Source of the DNA: Methanoplanus sp. FWC-SCC4
Lineage (GTDB): Archaea > Halobacteriota > Methanomicrobia > Methanomicrobiales > Methanomicrobiaceae
Assembly (NCBI RefSeq): GCF_032878975.1
Contig: NZ_CP043875.1
Coordinates: 124,001 to 188,000 of the forward strand
Direction of reading: 5' to 3'
Length of the DNA stretch: 64,000 bases
In this document: positions 16,132-25,341 of the stretch, piece after piece
Position numbering within the stretch: position 1 is the stretch's first letter
Layout of the letters: every line of letters begins with the position of its first letter
Made by a program: the position numbers and the translations under genes
Notes under the pieces: model-generated
Seen by the model: only the letters and a program-made list of their open reading frames with translations
Databases searched by the model: none
Told to the model about the DNA's origin: nothing

Positions 16132-16557
16132 ATGACAGATGGAGATTGGAGACCAAAAATCATCGCAATCATCTGCAACTGGTGTTCCTATGCAGGTGCT
16201 GATCTTGCAGGAGGAGCACGTATTCAGTATCCACCTGATGTACGTGCAATTCGTGTAATGTGTACAGGTCGTGTAGACCCCCTGTTCATCATGAAAGCAT
16301 TCCAGGATGGAGCAGACGGAGTACTTGTATCAGGTTGCCACTTTGGTGACTGTCACTATCTTGAAGGGAACTACAAATGCGCAAAGCGTATGTTCCTTGT
16401 AAAGAATGTCCTCAAAAACATTGGTATCAACGACAAGAGGCTTCGTATGACCTTTGTTTCTGCATCTGAGGGCGCAAAGTGGGGTATGGTCATGGAAGAC
16501 GTCGTAAAAACCGTCAAAGAACTTGGTCCAAGCCCACTTACCGAGAGAAAGAACTAA
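16132..16557 (+). CDS. mvhD: MvhD-type [2Fe-2S] subunit linking Hdr to its electron donor
   Basis: This 141-residue protein has the MvhD cysteine pattern: CNWCSYAGADLAG near residue 15, MCTGRVDP, and SGCHFGDCHY near 63-70. MvhD docks a hydrogenase or formate dehydrogenase onto HdrA and passes electrons through a [2Fe-2S] cluster. No mvhA or mvhG lies beside it. In Methanomicrobiales, MvhD is thought to work with FdhAB or F420-dependent enzymes encoded elsewhere. The gene starts immediately after hdrA and lies in the middle of the fwd genes. Confidence 0.93.
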   Translation: MTDGDWRPKIIAIICNWCSYAGADLAGGARIQYPPDVRAIRVMCTGRVDPLFIMKAFQDGADGVLVSGCHFGDCHYLEGNYKCAKRMFLVKNVLKNIGINDKRLRMTFVSASEGAKWGMVMEDVVKTVKELGPSPLTERKN

Positions 16558-16579
16558 TCCCATTATGGGGTGAATAATT

Positions 16580-16972
16580 GTGGCAGAAAAGATTGAGCTA
16601 AACCTGATTTCAGGTAGAACAATCCAGCAGGGTGTCAGTATGGAGGCAGGTAAGGAAAAACCTGCCTACCGCGACGCCTGCGGAATAATTGAACTAGACC
16701 CTGCTGATCTCAAGGCTCTTGATATCTGGCATGGCACAAACGTACGCGTTTCGAGCGAGTTTGGAAGTGTCATTGTAAGGGCTATTGAGGCAACTCAGGG
16801 ACCTCACCCCGGTCTTGGCTGGATCCCAATGGGGCCATGGGCAAACCGCGTAGTGAATGCAAATACATACTCAACAGGTATGCCGACATTCAAGGGTACT
16901 CCGGTTGTTGTCGAGGCCGCTCCGGAAGAGAAGGTTCTCGGCTCACTGGAAGTAATTGAAGAAGCACTTTAG
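16580..16972 (+). CDS. fwdD: Formylmethanofuran dehydrogenase subunit D
   Basis: This 130-residue subunit resembles the molybdopterin-dinucleotide-binding domain that completes the FwdB active site. ISGRTIQQGVSMEAGKEKP, LDIWHGTNVRV and GWIPMGPWANRVVNANTY are characteristic. The start is GTG, preceded by GGGGTGA with normal spacing. The paralogue at 24717-25100 keeps the SGRTIKQG-like and PHGPYCN motifs. The gene lies 13 bases before fwdB. Confidence 0.92.
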   Translation: MAEKIELNLISGRTIQQGVSMEAGKEKPAYRDACGIIELDPADLKALDIWHGTNVRVSSEFGSVIVRAIEATQGPHPGLGWIPMGPWANRVVNANTYSTGMPTFKGTPVVVEAAPEEKVLGSLEVIEEAL

Positions 16973-16985
16973 GTGGTGAAGAGAT

Positions 16986-18299
16986 ATGACAAAATTGGTA
17001 ACCGATGTGGTTTGTCCTTTCTGTGGTACTCTTTGTGATGACCTGGAGGTAGTACTCAGCGACGATGGCAAGAAGATTGTTGACGTAAACAATGCCTGTG
17101 CAATCGGCGCTATGAAATTCCTTCACTCTCAGGCAGAGGACCGTTTGACCCGTCCACGCATGAGACAGGAAGACGGTTCATGGAAAGAGGCATCCTATGA
17201 CGAAGCTATCGAGTACACCGCCCAGATGCTTGCAAAGGCAAAGAAACCACTCATGTACGGCTGGAGTTCCACAAACTGTGAGGCACAGGGAGTAGGTTCA
17301 GAAGTAGGTGAGCTTGTTGGAGCCCAGATGGACAACACTGCAACAGTGTGTCACGGATCGACGCTCATTGCAGTACAGGATGTAGGTGTACCGGGATGTA
17401 CACTTGGTGAAGTTAAAAACCGTGCTGACGTGGTAGTGTTCTGGGGATGTAACCCCGCACATGCACACCCGCGTCACATGAGCAGATACTCTATCTTCCC
17501 CCGTGGTTTCTTTACAGCAAAGGGACACAGAGGAAGAACAGTTGTGGTTGTTGACCCAAGACCTACAGACACTGCAAGCATTGCAAACCTTCATCTTCAG
17601 GTTGAACAGGGACGTGACTACGAACTGCTGAGTGCACTGCGTGTGGCAATACGCGGCAACCCTCTTCCTGACGTTGTGGCAGGTATTCCAAAGGAAACCA
17701 TCATTGAAGTTGCAGAGAAGATGAAGAACGCCAGATTTGGTGTAATATTCTTCGGAATGGGTGTAACACACTCTCTCTCAAAGAATCACAACATTGACAT
17801 TGCAATTCAGGTTACACGTGACCTAAACGAGTACACCAAGTTTGCGATCATGCCAATGCGTGGTCACTACAATGTTACAGGTTCCGGTCAGGTATGGGGA
17901 TGGCAGTTTGGATATCCGTTCTGTGTTGACCTTTCAAGAGGTATTGCACGTTACAACCCTGGAGAATCCTCATCAAATGATCTCCTCGTAAGAGGTGAGG
18001 TTGATGCAGTGTTTGTCCTTGGAAGTGACCCGGGAGCACACTTCCCGTTCAATTCTGTAAAGAAGATGAACGATCTTCCGTGTGTTGTCGTAGATCCGCA
18101 CATTACTCCTTCAACAGTTGTGGCAGACCTTCATGTGCCTGTTGCATTTGTCGGAGTTGAGGTAGGCGGATGTGCTTACAGAATGGACAATGTCCCAATC
18201 GAGACTCACAAGGTTGTAGATGCACCTGATGGTATGCTGACAGACGAGGAATTCCTTGAGGGCGTATTAAAACGCGTAAAAGAGCTTAAGGGGGTCTAA
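16986..18299 (+). CDS. fwdB: Formylmethanofuran dehydrogenase subunit B (W/Mo-bisPGD catalytic subunit)
   Basis: This 437-residue catalytic subunit reduces CO2 to formate at a bis-molybdopterin metal centre. The N-terminus holds a [4Fe-4S] motif (CPFCGTLCDD, with CAIGA completing it near 38). NTATVCHGST places the metal-ligand cysteine near residue 122, where some thermophiles use selenocysteine. FWGCNPAHAHPRHMSRY, MPMRGHYNVTGSGQ and SDPGAHFP are pterin-binding stretches. Tungsten versus molybdenum cannot be told from the sequence. I use the fwd name because the operon is complete and carries F and G. The formate would pass through a tunnel to FwdA. Confidence 0.95.
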   Translation: MTKLVTDVVCPFCGTLCDDLEVVLSDDGKKIVDVNNACAIGAMKFLHSQAEDRLTRPRMRQEDGSWKEASYDEAIEYTAQMLAKAKKPLMYGWSSTNCEAQGVGSEVGELVGAQMDNTATVCHGSTLIAVQDVGVPGCTLGEVKNRADVVVFWGCNPAHAHPRHMSRYSIFPRGFFTAKGHRGRTVVVVDPRPTDTASIANLHLQVEQGRDYELLSALRVAIRGNPLPDVVAGIPKETIIEVAEKMKNARFGVIFFGMGVTHSLSKNHNIDIAIQVTRDLNEYTKFAIMPMRGHYNVTGSGQVWGWQFGYPFCVDLSRGIARYNPGESSSNDLLVRGEVDAVFVLGSDPGAHFPFNSVKKMNDLPCVVVDPHITPSTVVADLHVPVAFVGVEVGGCAYRMDNVPIETHKVVDAPDGMLTDEEFLEGVLKRVKELKGV

Positions 18300-18305
18300 A
18301 ATCCT

Positions 18306-20021
18306 ATGGCAGAATACATTGTTAAAAACGGATTCGTTGTTGACCCTGTTACAGGAGTAAACTGTGAGAAGATGGATGTTGCCGTCAAAAACGGCAAAAT
18401 TGTCGATGCATCCGAAGCAAAGAAGGCAAAGGTAATTGACGCATCAGGCTGTGTTGTAATGGCCGGTGGTGTCGACCTTCACTCACACTCCGCCGGACCT
18501 AAAGTCAACGTCGGAAGGAACATCAGACCGGAAGACAAGCTTACCGGAAAGGTGGCTGCAAAGGGTGTCAAACGTATGGAAGCAGGTTTCTCTGTTCCGA
18601 CAACATCCAAATCCGGATATGTTCTCTCAAGAATGGGATACGGTTTTGCAATGGAAGCAGCAATGCCACCATTGTATGCCCGCCATACCCATGAGGAAAT
18701 GAGGGATATTCCTATTGTTGATATGGGTGCCCTTCCTGTGTTTGGGAACAACTGGTTTGTTATGGAATATCTCAAGAACAATGAGATTGAAAACACAGCC
18801 AGTTACATCGCATGGCTTCTCCGTGTTACAAAGGGATACGGTATTAAAAACGTAAACCCCGGCGGAACAGAAGCATGGGGATGGGGTATGAACTGTCTGA
18901 CTCCTGATGATCCTGTGCCATATTTCGATGTGACACCAAAACAGATCATAAAGGGTCTTATTGAGGCAAACGAATATCTCAGACTCCCACACTGTATGCA
19001 CCTGCACTCCAACTCACTTGGAGAGCCGGGCAACTACGAGACAACCATTGCATCACTGAAATGTGCAGAGGGAATCAAGGCAAACAACGACTTCGGACGT
19101 GAGCAGGTTCTTCACCACACACATCTTCAGTTCCACTCATACGGTGGCGAATCATATGCATCAAAGAGCTTTGAATCCAAGTCAAAGGAAGTAATGGACT
19201 ACGTCAACAGTGCTCCAAATATCTCATTCGATATGGGACAGGTAACACTTGACGAAACAACAACAATGACTGCAGACGGTCCGTTTGAGTACCACCTCTC
19301 TCACATGAACCACTTAAAGTGGGCAAACACAGATGTGGAACTTGAGACCGCAGCAGGTGTTGTTCCGTTCATTTACAGCCCTAAGACATTCATTGCTGTT
19401 GCACAGTGGGCAATCGGTCTTGAACTTGCACTCTATGCAAAGAACATGGAGAAGGTAAACCTGACTACAGATGCACCTAATGCAGGTCCGATTCACCGCT
19501 ATCCACGTGTAATTAAGTGGCTGATGAGTGAAAAGGCAAGAAATGATCTTCTTGACAGTGCAAAATACGGAGACAAGGTACGTGACCGCTGTTACATCGG
19601 TGAAATTGACCGTGAGCTTACCCTTATGGAGATTGCACAGATGACACGTTCAGGTTCCGCAAGCTGTCTTGGTCTCTCCCACATGTTTGGTTCACTTAAA
19701 CCGGGCATGGAGGGTGATGTTGTTGTATATCCATACAACCCTGAGACTGACACAGATGATCCGGAGAAGATCGAGTATGCATTCGGAAATGCAAAGTACT
19801 TCCTCAAGGGTGGAGACCTTATCATCGACGATGGTGAGATCATCAGCAATGGTAACAAGCGTACTTTCTGGGTAAACTCAAAGACTGAGATGACCGAACA
19901 GGTAGAGCGTGATGTTTCAGAGCGTTTCAAGAGATACTACACAGTCAGCCAGAACAACTACGAGGTCAAGGAATCACACTACGTGCCTAACCCGTATGTA
20001 ATTGAGGTTGAATCTGCCTAA
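18306..20021 (+). CDS. fwdA: Formylmethanofuran dehydrogenase subunit A (amidohydrolase)
   Basis: This 571-residue amidohydrolase-fold subunit condenses formate with methanofuran at a binuclear zinc site. Metal-binding histidines are visible in DLHSHSAGPKVN (about 58-68), with others in HLHSNSLGEPGNYE and THLQFHSYGGES. TADGPFEYHLSHMNH and TDAPNAGPIHRYP are conserved. It lies 6 bases after fwdB and 18 bases before fwdC. The paralogue at 21734-23434 keeps all these stretches. Confidence 0.95.
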   Translation: MAEYIVKNGFVVDPVTGVNCEKMDVAVKNGKIVDASEAKKAKVIDASGCVVMAGGVDLHSHSAGPKVNVGRNIRPEDKLTGKVAAKGVKRMEAGFSVPTTSKSGYVLSRMGYGFAMEAAMPPLYARHTHEEMRDIPIVDMGALPVFGNNWFVMEYLKNNEIENTASYIAWLLRVTKGYGIKNVNPGGTEAWGWGMNCLTPDDPVPYFDVTPKQIIKGLIEANEYLRLPHCMHLHSNSLGEPGNYETTIASLKCAEGIKANNDFGREQVLHHTHLQFHSYGGESYASKSFESKSKEVMDYVNSAPNISFDMGQVTLDETTTMTADGPFEYHLSHMNHLKWANTDVELETAAGVVPFIYSPKTFIAVAQWAIGLELALYAKNMEKVNLTTDAPNAGPIHRYPRVIKWLMSEKARNDLLDSAKYGDKVRDRCYIGEIDRELTLMEIAQMTRSGSASCLGLSHMFGSLKPGMEGDVVVYPYNPETDTDDPEKIEYAFGNAKYFLKGGDLIIDDGEIISNGNKRTFWVNSKTEMTEQVERDVSERFKRYYTVSQNNYEVKESHYVPNPYVIEVESA

Positions 20022-20039
20022 ACGTGAGGTTGAAAGGAT

Positions 20040-20840
20040 ATGAATACAGTAGTATTAACAATCAGCAAACAGCCTGAACTGTATCTGGAAACAGAAAACA
20101 TCACACCAGACGTATTTGCAGGAAAATCCGCAGAAGAAATTGCAGCCCTTAATGTGTATGAGGGAAACCTCACCCACACACTTGGTGAATATTTCACCGT
20201 AGCCGGTGGAGCAGGAGATACCGCAGCTGATACAAGGATTGAGGTTAAGGGAGACCTCACCCGTGTGAAGTGGATCGGTGCAAAGATGACAACCGGTGAG
20301 GTTGTCATTGAAGGTGACTCCGATATGTACACCGGTGCTTTCATGGAAGGCGGAAAACTTCTTGCAAAAGGAAATGTCGGACATTTCGCAGGCCTTGGAA
20401 TGAAAGGCGGCGACTTACATGTAACCGGCAATGCAGGAAACTATCTTGGAGCAGCATACCGTGGTGACTGGCGTGGAATGATGTCAGGAGTACTTCGTGT
20501 AGACGGAAACGCCGGAAGTGACATCGGAACATTCATGCGTGGCGGTGAAATTATCGTCGGCGGAGATGTAGATGTCCACGTAGGTACACACCAGGAAGGC
20601 GGAAAAATTGTTGTAAAAGGCAATGGAAAGAGCAAAATCGGCGGACAGATGGTCAAGGGAGATATATACATCTTTGGCTCCATTGATGTCATGATGCCCG
20701 GATTTGCGTACCGTGAAAATGTAGATCTTGAAGTTGATGGCGTTAAAGCAACCTTTGAGCACTATATCGGTGATCTTGGAGAAAGACACGGTAAGTCCAA
20801 GGGCGAGACCATCTACGGACACCTATATAAAAAATTATAA
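20040..20840 (+). CDS. fwdC: Formylmethanofuran dehydrogenase subunit C
   Basis: This 266-residue protein is built of glycine-rich coils of a right-handed parallel beta-helix, repeating patterns such as FMEGGKLLAKGNVG, GMKGGDLHVTGNAG and FMRGGEIIVGGDV. It resembles the C-terminal domain of glutamate synthase and is the structural FwdC subunit that packs against FwdA. It is the last gene of the operon. GTGAGG lies upstream of the ATG, and an oligo-T run follows the stop. Confidence 0.94.
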   Translation: MNTVVLTISKQPELYLETENITPDVFAGKSAEEIAALNVYEGNLTHTLGEYFTVAGGAGDTAADTRIEVKGDLTRVKWIGAKMTTGEVVIEGDSDMYTGAFMEGGKLLAKGNVGHFAGLGMKGGDLHVTGNAGNYLGAAYRGDWRGMMSGVLRVDGNAGSDIGTFMRGGEIIVGGDVDVHVGTHQEGGKIVVKGNGKSKIGGQMVKGDIYIFGSIDVMMPGFAYRENVDLEVDGVKATFEHYIGDLGERHGKSKGETIYGHLYKKL

Positions 20841-20843
20841 TCC

Positions 20844-20851
20844 TTTTTTTT
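20844..20851 (+). terminator. Oligo-T terminator of the fwd-hdr operon
   Basis: A run of eight T follows the fwdC stop by about 4 bases, as is typical for archaeal termination. The opposing fmdC transcript has its own T run on the minus strand (complement of the A run near 20944-20950). The 114-base convergent gap therefore holds terminators for both operons. Confidence 0.55.
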
Positions 20852-20954
20852 GAAACTGAAAAATATAACTTAAGAAGACTAATTAATGTCAGTTACCGGT
20901 TCACAAAAAGCAGTAACCGATGAAAATCAGTATGATTTGTTTTAAAAAAGATAT

Positions 20955-21737
20955 TTATTTGAAAAATTCGTATTTTGCCGCATAAAGAGTGCCTTTGGCA
21001 TTTCTGTTTGCAATGTCGCCATTAAACATATGCATTTGTGATGCCTGGTCACCGGCTTTTATAAGTCCCTTGTATTCAAAAGTAGGAAGTACGTTATATG
21101 CAGTACCATAGACATGGCATGTCCCTCCTTTCATGTTTGCACAGGGAAGATGAGCATCCCCGTAGATCTTAAGGGTGCCGTCAATCATCTCTGCTCCCGC
21201 CAGATTTCCCGTGTTTCCTCTGATTATGACCTCTCCGCCTGCAAGTGTCTCTGCGGTAAAATCCCCGGCAGAACCCATAACTTCAATTGTTCCGCCTGTC
21301 ATCCCTTTTTTCTCACCGCGGTATCCCGAACCGCAGTAGTTTTGGGCATCTCCGTGGCAGATTATTTTCCCTCCTCTCATCTCTCTTCCAAGCCATGATT
21401 CGGCATTACCCCTGATTTCAATGAGTCCGCCGCTCATGAAATTGCCACAATGATGGCCTATGTTGCCTTCAATCTCAATAATCCCGCCGTTCATGTACTC
21501 TCCGACACGTTTTACAGCAGAGCAGTTGCCGGACATAATTATTGTAACCTCATCTTCTGATTTTGCATCCCCTTCCACCCTTACATCAAAGATTTCGGTT
21601 AATTTCTGCTCGCTGTTTCCATACCATACACTGATATCCTCCGGCTTTTTTTCAAGGAATGTTTTGGTGGTTATGGCCTCTGCCTCAATTGGAATGTAGG
21701 GATTATCCCTCTTTTTTATTGCAAGTGTTATTTTCAT
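20955..21737 (-). CDS. fmdC: Second formylmethanofuran dehydrogenase, subunit C
   Basis: This 260-residue paralogue of the fwdC product has the same beta-helix pattern (FMSGGLIEIRGNAE, EMRGGKIICHGDAQ, MTGGTIEVMGSAG). It ends with a short tail that differs from FwdC. It is last in the minus-strand D-B-A-C operon and overlaps the subunit A gene by 4 bases. The fmd name (molybdenum type) is a convenience: sequence does not say which operon encodes the Mo or W enzyme. Confidence 0.9.
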   Translation of the reverse strand: MKITLAIKKRDNPYIPIEAEAITTKTFLEKKPEDISVWYGNSEQKLTEIFDVRVEGDAKSEDEVTIIMSGNCSAVKRVGEYMNGGIIEIEGNIGHHCGNFMSGGLIEIRGNAESWLGREMRGGKIICHGDAQNYCGSGYRGEKKGMTGGTIEVMGSAGDFTAETLAGGEVIIRGNTGNLAGAEMIDGTLKIYGDAHLPCANMKGGTCHVYGTAYNVLPTFEYKGLIKAGDQASQMHMFNGDIANRNAKGTLYAAKYEFFK

Positions 21738-23434
21738 ATTCCCGTCTCCGTTTCTATGCAGATATTTCTGTGAAGATATTCTTCCTGCACCGGATAGTTG
21801 TCAAGTGATACCGTGTAATATCTTTCAAATTTCTTCATAAATTCGGGATCTTTTGAGATATCATTCTTCTCTGAAATCTTCGGCTTCACCCATATGGTTG
21901 CATTGTCACCGAGAACAAGGCAGTCGCCTTTTTTCGAGACAGCACGACCTCTTTTAATGGTGTAATCAGTCTGGGAGAATCCGTCGATAATCTTCTGGTA
22001 ATCCTTTGAGGGATCAATATCGTCCATTTTTATCGGATATACTGCAACATCCGCATCCGCACCGACTCCGAGATGACCTTTTCCTATATCCACGATTCCA
22101 AGCGCCTTTGCCTGTGCAGCCCTTGTCATTATTGCAATCTCGTTTATGTCAAGCTCCCTGTCTAATGATGGCAGGAAAACCCTTTTTTCTGTGTCGGGGT
22201 TTACTGTTTTTAGTTGCTCCTCTCTGTATTTTTGACTCATCAAAAGGGCGATTACCTCAGGATATTTGACAAAAGGTGCACCGTTAGGGTTGTCTGTTGC
22301 AAGCATGCACTGCCAGGGGTTTTTGGTCATCAGTGCAAGTTCAAGGCCTATTGCCCACATTATTGAATTAACGAGATTTTTACGTGAGTAATGAACCGGA
22401 ATGATGCCTGATGCTGTTTCAAGCTCCACGTCGTGGTTGCTCCACTTGTTGTGGTGAAGACGGTAGAGGTTGAATTCCATAGGTCCGTCTGCCGTCATTG
22501 TTGTTGTTTTGCCAAACATCACCTGACCCATGTCTATTGCAATATTGGGTTTTCTGTTCAGCATCCATGATACATCATCAGCTTTGGAACAGAAATCGGC
22601 CCATTTTGAACCGCCGTATGAATGAAACTGAACATGGGTCATGTAGAGTGTCTGTCTTTTGTCGTTCAGGTCGGGAGCCCTCTGCATTGTTTCAAGCGTG
22701 CATTTGTAGTTTCCCGGTTTTCCAAGATTGTTTGTGTGAAGATGGGCCGAATGAGGCAGATTAAGCATCTCGTTGGCTCTTATAAGGTAATCCAGAATTT
22801 CAGCAGGGGTTACGCCGAAATAGTCCACTTTTTTGTGAATGCACCCGATGTCCTTTCCCCATCCCCACATCTCGGTGCCGCCGGGGTTTGTGATTTTAAC
22901 TCCGAATCCCTTTACAGCTGCAAGAGTCCAGCCGACGATTGCGGCCACTTTTTTGAGGTCGCCTTCCGCAACGGCTTCCATTACAGACCAGTTGCCGTCA
23001 AAAAGGGTGTTTGCGAGAGTATCCTGAAGGGTGTTGTAGGAAAATTCCTCATGTGTGTGCCGGGCTTCAAGGGGTGCCATTGCCCCCTCAAGCACTGTTG
23101 TGTAGCCCATCTTGCTGTATCGGTAGGTGTTTGCATAAACGGTTGGAACACTGTATCCGGAGACCGGGTACATGTAAGGCTGTGCACGGCCTCTTCCTGC
23201 CCGCATATCTTCCGGACTCATGTACCTGCCGAAATTAACCTTTGTTCCGCATATGTGTGAGTGGGAGTCCACGCCTCCCGGGAGTGTCAGCTGACCTTTT
23301 GCATCGATAACTTCTGCTGAATCTTTTACGGACTCTACAATTTTTCCGTCTTTGATCGCAATATCCATTATCTCTCCTCTGATGTTGTTCAGTGGATCAA
23401 TGACATATGCGTTTTTTACCAGCAGTGAGTGCAT
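21734..23434 (-). CDS. fmdA: Second formylmethanofuran dehydrogenase, subunit A
   Basis: This 566-residue amidohydrolase is paralogous to the fwdA product. It keeps the zinc-site stretches (DSHSHICGTKVNFG, HLHTNNLGKPGNYK, THVQFHSYGGSK) and TADGPMEFNLYRLHH. It overlaps the B gene by 19 bases and the C gene by 4. The conserved residues suggest a fully active isozyme rather than a decaying copy. Confidence 0.92.
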   Translation of the reverse strand: MHSLLVKNAYVIDPLNNIRGEIMDIAIKDGKIVESVKDSAEVIDAKGQLTLPGGVDSHSHICGTKVNFGRYMSPEDMRAGRGRAQPYMYPVSGYSVPTVYANTYRYSKMGYTTVLEGAMAPLEARHTHEEFSYNTLQDTLANTLFDGNWSVMEAVAEGDLKKVAAIVGWTLAAVKGFGVKITNPGGTEMWGWGKDIGCIHKKVDYFGVTPAEILDYLIRANEMLNLPHSAHLHTNNLGKPGNYKCTLETMQRAPDLNDKRQTLYMTHVQFHSYGGSKWADFCSKADDVSWMLNRKPNIAIDMGQVMFGKTTTMTADGPMEFNLYRLHHNKWSNHDVELETASGIIPVHYSRKNLVNSIMWAIGLELALMTKNPWQCMLATDNPNGAPFVKYPEVIALLMSQKYREEQLKTVNPDTEKRVFLPSLDRELDINEIAIMTRAAQAKALGIVDIGKGHLGVGADADVAVYPIKMDDIDPSKDYQKIIDGFSQTDYTIKRGRAVSKKGDCLVLGDNATIWVKPKISEKNDISKDPEFMKKFERYYTVSLDNYPVQEEYLHRNICIETETGI

Positions 23435-24720
23435 TTTCCTTTTGCCTCCAGAATTTTCTTGTACATTTTCTCAAGAACCTCCGTATCGGTCGGACGTTCG
23501 GTTTCTATCACCTTTTTTGTTCTCAGCGGAATTCCGTCCATTCTATAAGCAGTTCCGTCTGTTTCCACACCTGTAATTGCAACCGGAATTTGTATGTCGG
23601 CAAAATGCGAGGTGCAGTTTAAATGCGGGTCTATCTGTATTACAGGGATGTCTGCCATGTGTTCCAGGCATTTCTTCGGGAAATGTGCTCCCGGATCGCT
23701 TGCGACTACTAAGAGTGCGTCGCATTCCTTTCTGGAGAGCATGTCAACCGCCGTTGTCTCACCCGGATTGTAAAACGCTATCCCTCTGCTGAAGTCTATT
23801 CCGTAAGGATATCCTGTCATCCACGTAAATACTTCATTTGAGCCGTAGACGTTCCAGTGTCCCCTCATTGGTGTGATTGTGAATTTGGTGTGCCGGCTCA
23901 TTTCATCGACAAGTTCAATCGCATTCCTTACATTTTTGTATTTGTTCGGGCTCATCGTCATCCCGAGACCAAAGAAAATTGCTCCGAATTTTGCCTCTTT
24001 GCACATTTTCACAACCCTTTCAAGCTGGCTTTTTGAAACGCCTGCAACCGAGTCCGGAATCGATTTGCTCTTGCCCCTTATCATCGCCCTTAAAGCGGAG
24101 ATTACAGCATAGTCGCCGCCGGGTTTTATCCGGACAAATTCATCGGCAACATTTGCCGATTCCGTTTTTCTGACATCAACAACGATCATCTTCCTTTCAC
24201 GAAAAGCGTTGTCAAGGAAGAAGCCGTCAGCATAGGTTGTGTATCTGCTCATATGGCGGGGGTGGGCATCTACGGGATTACAGCCCCAGTAGATTATTAG
24301 ATCAGCCCGGTTTTTCACCTGGCCCAGTGTGCATCCCGGGTGTCCTACTTCCTGTATGGCAAGGATGGAAGGGCCGTGGCAGACTGAAGAGGTGTTGTCG
24401 ATCACGCCTCCGAGAAGTTCACATATATGGACACCTTTGCACTGGGCTTCCCCCTGTGTTCCGCTCCATCCAAAAAGAAGAGGTCTTTTTGCATTGCTTA
24501 ATATTTCAACGGAGGATTCGATCGCCTCATCATAGCTGGTTTCGACAAGTTTTCCTCCTCTTTTAATTAACGGTTTTTCAAGCCTTTCAGTGTTTAAAAA
24601 TTTGGAGCTTGCGAGTGCACACCCGTTATCAACACCGGTTATTTTATTGTCTTCAATATTTACTGTCAGGTCATCACAGAGACAACCGCAAAAAGGGCAG
24701 ATTACATTTGTTTTTTTCAT
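23416..24720 (-). CDS. fmdB: Second formylmethanofuran dehydrogenase, subunit B (catalytic)
   Basis: This 434-residue catalytic paralogue has the N-terminal cluster motif CPFCGCLCDD, the metal-ligand region NTSSVCHGPS with Cys near 116, YWGCNPVDAHPRHMSRY, TPMRGHWNVYGSNE and SDPGAHFP. All expected cofactor ligands are present. The C-terminus ends with an unusual CTHCW. It overlaps the D gene by 4 bases. No F or G polyferredoxin gene accompanies this set, so it may share those of the fwd operon. Confidence 0.93.
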   Translation of the reverse strand: MKKTNVICPFCGCLCDDLTVNIEDNKITGVDNGCALASSKFLNTERLEKPLIKRGGKLVETSYDEAIESSVEILSNAKRPLLFGWSGTQGEAQCKGVHICELLGGVIDNTSSVCHGPSILAIQEVGHPGCTLGQVKNRADLIIYWGCNPVDAHPRHMSRYTTYADGFFLDNAFRERKMIVVDVRKTESANVADEFVRIKPGGDYAVISALRAMIRGKSKSIPDSVAGVSKSQLERVVKMCKEAKFGAIFFGLGMTMSPNKYKNVRNAIELVDEMSRHTKFTITPMRGHWNVYGSNEVFTWMTGYPYGIDFSRGIAFYNPGETTAVDMLSRKECDALLVVASDPGAHFPKKCLEHMADIPVIQIDPHLNCTSHFADIQIPVAITGVETDGTAYRMDGIPLRTKKVIETERPTDTEVLEKMYKKILEAKGKCTHCW

Positions 24721-25100
24721 ATTTCAATTCCCCCGGAACCTGACAAAAGCCTGCCAATAGAGAGTATCTCTTCATCTGTCGGCTCTATTTCAACCATTGT
24801 CGATTTAAAGTCGGGCATTCCGGTACCGTGTGTATTCCCGGGGATTATACTGTTGCAGTAGGGGCCGTGAGGTATGAATATTGTTCCCTTTTTTAACCCC
24901 TGGTCTTCAACGCATTTTAAGACAACCTCACCACAGCTGCTTTTTAATTTGACCTTTTCGCCTTCAAAGATACCGAGGTTCATCAGGTCGAGAGGGTTCA
25001 TATGACAGCTTGATGTTTCTTCAATGTATTTCTGAGATAGTTTATGTTCAACATTTTCCCCCTGTTTTATTGTCCTTCCGGTTATCATATGATATTTCAT
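24717..25100 (-). CDS. fmdD: Second formylmethanofuran dehydrogenase, subunit D
   Basis: This 127-residue molybdopterin-dinucleotide-binding subunit starts with YHMITGRTIKQGENV and contains FIPHGPYCNSIIPGNTHGTGMP, matching FwdD. It is the first gene of the second operon, with GGAG about 6 bases before the ATG. A TATA-like box lies about 50 bases upstream. Confidence 0.88.
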   Translation of the reverse strand: MKYHMITGRTIKQGENVEHKLSQKYIEETSSCHMNPLDLMNLGIFEGEKVKLKSSCGEVVLKCVEDQGLKKGTIFIPHGPYCNSIIPGNTHGTGMPDFKSTMVEIEPTDEEILSIGRLLSGSGGIEI

Positions 25101-25143
25101 AGAGTTCTCCTAACAAATCCGGTAATAATGCCCTGTTTAGATG

Positions 25144-25157
25144 TTATTTTTATATCT
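25144..25157 (-). promoter_or_regulatory. TATA box of the second (fmd-type) operon
   Basis: On the minus strand AGATATAAAAATAA sits about 44-57 bases before the fmdD ATG at 25100. Initiation would fall near 25124, giving a leader of about 24 bases with the GGAG ribosome-binding site. Just upstream, TTGT and ACAA flank two bases near 25170-25182, and TTAATTAATT follows. These could be regulator contacts but are weak. Confidence 0.5.
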
Positions 25158-25341
25158 ATGTAGTATTTTACTTGTGTACAATTAATTAAAGGTTTGTGAT
25201 TTCCCAAAATATGCCTCTGATGTAAAAAATATTTCTTTAACGGGTTTGAAATTGTAATGTGTTTTGTAAAAAAGAAAAATATTGTTCAGGTTAAACCGGA
25301 TATTTTTCCTGTTGTGAGTTACCCTCTGGAAAAAACTGGTT

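Noticed and set aside
17340-17360. Possible selenocysteine at the FwdB metal ligand
   Set aside because: The codon at this site is TGT (Cys) and no in-frame TGA is present. The second FwdB-type protein also uses Cys.
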